The translations under genes and the position numbers were made by a program. The notes below the pieces were generated by a model that was not told the DNA's origin, did not search any database, and worked only from the letters and a program-made list of their open reading frames with translations. Below, piece after piece: positions 62,139 through 64,000 of a DNA stretch of 64,000 nucleotides. Position 1 is the first letter of the stretch. Each line of letters opens with the position of its first letter. The stretch spans positions 1,488,001 to 1,552,000 of the forward strand of contig NZ_AP019657.1 in NCBI RefSeq assembly GCF_009938225.1. The letters are read 5' to 3'. Source of the stretch: Vibrio ponticus (GTDB lineage: Bacteria; Pseudomonadota; Gammaproteobacteria; Enterobacterales; Vibrionaceae).

Positions 62139-63503
62139 ATGAATAACACGCAACCAAATAGCTTACAAATCAACCAGATTAAATACGCTTCTGATCTTGC
62201 TCAGACTCTTTTTGCCCCGATTTCGGGACAAAACTGGGCGATGCTACTCCGCTCTGCCTCAAAGCAGCATGTCGATAGCCGATTTGATATTTTAGTTGCT
62301 AAACCAGTTGTGACATTAGTGACTCATGGTGAACAAACGCTTGTTTGCGACCCTTCTGATAGCTATCAATCCGCGCAAGACCCGTTTGCTTTAATTGAGC
62401 AGTTACAAAAGCAATATCTTGCCGACATCGCTTACGATGGGGACCTACCCTTCATTGGTGGCGCTTTGGGCTATTTTGCTTATGACTTAGGTCGTCGAGT
62501 TGAAACCATGCCAACACTCGCTGAGCAAGATCTAACAACACCTGATATGGCGGTTGGTTTGTATGAATGGGCAGTTGTGATTGACCACCAGCAGCAGCAA
62601 GCATGGGTTGTTGGACAAAATGTGGACCAGCATTGGCAGTGGTTGCAACAGCAGCAAGCGAGTGCAATGCCGCCATTCTCTCTCACCTCCGAGTGGCAGT
62701 CGAACATGAGTGAAGCGCAATACCGAGACAAATTTACGCAAGTGCAAGAGTACTTACTCTCAGGTGATTGCTATCAAATCAACCTCGCTCAACGCTTTAC
62801 CGCAGCTTACCAAGGCTCTGAATGGCAAGCCTATTGCCAACTTGAACAAGTCAATCAAGCGCCATTTTCTGCCTTTATTCGCACTGAACAAGGGGCGATT
62901 TTAAGTGTTTCACCAGAGCGCTTTTTACAAGTGAACAATGGCGTAATTGAAACCAAACCAATCAAAGGCACTCGACCTCGTTTTGAGCAGCCCGAGCTGG
63001 ATTTAGCTTCCGCCAATGAACTGGCAAACGCAGAAAAAGATCAAGCTGAAAACTTAATGATCGTTGACTTATTGCGTAACGATGTTGGTCGCGTCGCCAA
63101 ACCAGGCACAGTCCATGTCCCTAAGCTATTCGATATTGAAAGCTTTCCTGCGGTGCACCATCTCGTGAGCACCATTAAAGCCGAACTAGATAGCGGCTAC
63201 CACGCGATCGACCTACTCAGAGCAAGTTTCCCTGGCGGTTCTATCACCGGTGCGCCAAAAGTACGTGCCATGGAAATCATTGAAGAACTGGAGCCACACC
63301 GACGCAACGCATACTGCGGCAGTATTGGTTACATCAGCCGCCACGGCAGAATGGACACCAGTATCACCATCCGCACTCTAGTCGCAGAAAACGGTCAATT
63401 ACACGTGTGGGCTGGCGGTGGCTTAGTCGCGGACAGCCAAGCTGCATCTGAGTACCAAGAAACGTTCGATAAGTTGAGCCGGATTTTACCGGTACTTTCT
63501 TAA
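62139..63503 (+). CDS. pabB: Aminodeoxychorismate synthase component I
   Basis: 454-aa enzyme that, with PabA, turns chorismate and glutamine into 4-amino-4-deoxychorismate for folate synthesis. Start ATG at 62139 (NNTQPNSLQINQ); the TTG at 62121 is less likely. Motifs: GGALGYFAYDLGRR (near 108-121), the PIKGTRPR loop near 283 with the catalytic Lys, SFPGGSITGAPKVRAMEIIEELEP and the C-terminal DTSITIRTLV. PIKGT marks PabB, distinguishing it from TrpE (PIAGT). A following IS insertion has replaced whatever normally lies downstream. Confidence 0.94.
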   Translation: MNNTQPNSLQINQIKYASDLAQTLFAPISGQNWAMLLRSASKQHVDSRFDILVAKPVVTLVTHGEQTLVCDPSDSYQSAQDPFALIEQLQKQYLADIAYDGDLPFIGGALGYFAYDLGRRVETMPTLAEQDLTTPDMAVGLYEWAVVIDHQQQQAWVVGQNVDQHWQWLQQQQASAMPPFSLTSEWQSNMSEAQYRDKFTQVQEYLLSGDCYQINLAQRFTAAYQGSEWQAYCQLEQVNQAPFSAFIRTEQGAILSVSPERFLQVNNGVIETKPIKGTRPRFEQPELDLASANELANAEKDQAENLMIVDLLRNDVGRVAKPGTVHVPKLFDIESFPAVHHLVSTIKAELDSGYHAIDLLRASFPGGSITGAPKVRAMEIIEELEPHRRNAYCGSIGYISRHGRMDTSITIRTLVAENGQLHVWAGGGLVADSQAASEYQETFDKLSRILPVLS

Positions 63504-63611
63504 GGGGTTTGTTGTTTTAATAGTTTCGTTATTGTGGTTTGTCCCGCTTAAACCCAGCCCTATCATTCTCGCAGCAAATTGGAAAGGGCAGACTCCTTAA
63601 TGCACTAATAA

Positions 63612-63647
63612 TGCCTGTCCTCATAAACAACTTAAGAATGACAGGCA
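63612..63647. repeat. Inverted TGCCTGTC/GACAGGCA pair
   Basis: 8-bp perfect stem from two head-on copies of the GGGACAGGCA-type motif. Same family as the repeats at 11126-11258 and 25873-25980. Confidence 0.75.
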
Positions 63648-63706
63648 CCTCAAGATATCTAGTGCTCTTCAGAATAACCATGTTTAAGAAAACCAATTAA
63701 CGAAGC

Positions 63707-63757
63707 AAAAATACAGGATGTATTTTTAGGTTTTCGGTCTCGGGAAGACCTAAAACC
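63707..63757. repeat. Two stacked hairpins next to the IS
   Basis: Hairpin one: AAAAATAC / GTATTTTT. Hairpin two: 6 + 5 bp stem around CGGGA with one mismatch pair. They are separated by a single base, and the IS end at 63761 follows directly. Confidence 0.7.
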
Positions 63758-63760
63758 GGC

Positions 63761-64000
63761 TGTGTAGTGGTTTAATGATCCCGGATACCAAATTAGGTGG
63801 TAAAGTCTCCACCATAAATGAGGTGTTCAATGACAAAACGACAACGACGTACATTTTCTGCTGAATTCAAAATTGATGCTGCAAGCTTGGTTCTTGACCA
63901 AGGATATTCAATTCCAGAAGCAGCACGCTCCATGGATGTTGGGGAAACAGCTTTACGACGATGGGTCGATCAACTCAAGATTGAGCGTGGTGGTGCGACT
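63761..64000 (+). mobile_element. Left end of an IS3-family insertion sequence, cut by window edge
   Basis: Starts about TGTGTAGTGGTTTAATGATC at 63761 and carries the first 57 codons of OrfA. The TGT...GGTTTAATGATCCCGGATACC opening resembles the terminal inverted repeats of the IS51 group of IS3. The right end lies outside the window. Confidence 0.75.
63830..64000 (+). CDS. IS3-family transposase OrfA, partial
   Basis: 57 residues visible, starting MTKRQRRTFSAEFKIDAASLVLDQ and containing YSIPEAARSMDVGETALRRWVDQ, the helix-turn-helix of IS3-family OrfA (tnp_8/IS3 orfA). ATG at 63830 after GAGGTGTTCA. The frame is open at the right edge; OrfB, expected by -1 frameshift, is not in the window. 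Confidence 0.9.
   Translation, partial: MTKRQRRTFSAEFKIDAASLVLDQGYSIPEAARSMDVGETALRRWVDQLKIERGGAT

Larger units (their letters stand above)
63504..63760. other. Repeat- and hairpin-rich region between pabB and the IS
   Basis: No ORF. It contains TGCCTGTC / GACAGGCA (63612-63619 and 63640-63647, stem with a 20-base loop), AAAAATAC-aggat-GTATTTTT (63707-63727) and GGTTTT-c-GGTCT-cggga-AGACC-t-AAAACC (63729-63757), the last ending 3 bases before the IS end. Confidence 0.7.

Noticed and set aside
1..64000. CRISPR arrays, tRNA, rRNA and prophage genes
   Set aside because: No regular direct-repeat array, tRNA cloverleaf, rRNA or phage structural gene was seen on either strand; this was by reading only.

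Overview
The window reads as a stretch of a Vibrio chromosome, probably chromosome 1. Base composition is moderate, genes are dense, and several blocks match gene order I remember from Vibrio cholerae chromosome 1: bcr-rsuA-radD followed by a PepSY/response regulator/kinase trio, rplY, gloC-ycbK-ldtD-DUF1513-imelysin-cytochrome-imelysin-ribA, and ycjX-ycjF-tyrR-rimJ near fumA and pabB. These assignments rest on protein motifs and remembered gene order. No database search was possible.

Layout. 1-6821 is an osmoprotectant operon (betI-betB-betA-choX-choW-choV, minus strand): choline uptake and oxidation to glycine betaine, with the last gene cut by the left edge. 7346-8155 is a TSUP anion exporter. 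8482-10519 is a two-gene folate-independent methionine synthase unit (mesX-mesD type). 10654-14251 holds small membrane and DUF proteins, bcr and rsuA. 14325-18608 holds radD and the dbfQRS-like signalling operon.

18673-28013 looks like an accessory block between dbfS and rplY. It contains a soluble hybrid kinase, a REC-GGDEF protein and a C45 Ntn-hydrolase in one operon, then an MFS/AraC divergent pair, a DedA-LssY membrane protein and a glycosyltransferase.

28399-37234 contains rplY with a structured leader, a PilZ protein, rarD, a small gene behind two perfect LexA boxes, a GGDEF-EAL protein, a two-gene photolyase/cryptochrome operon, dps and a DOPA-dioxygenase-like protein. 37650-42820 is a sensor kinase/regulator pair downstream of a TakP-type TRAP transporter. 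43196-53500 runs through envelope genes (gloC, M15 peptidase, ldtD) into a Fur-boxed imelysin/di-haem cytochrome iron cluster and ribA. 53735-61961 holds small conserved genes, the ycjX-ycjF / tyrR-rimJ-HD-DUF2947 series and fumA. 62139-63503 is pabB. Downstream of pabB come short repeats, two stacked hairpins and the left end of an IS3-family element that runs off the right edge.

Themes. Cyclic-di-GMP proteins recur (REC-GGDEF, PilZ, GGDEF-EAL), and dbfQRS-like genes suggest biofilm control. A GGGACAG(G/T)C-type short repeat appears in three intergenic regions. The most promising unexplained items are the SOS-controlled 74-aa gene, the plus-strand orphan transcript region at 37280-37600, and the C45/kinase/diguanylate cyclase operon. 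No tRNA, rRNA or CRISPR array was seen.
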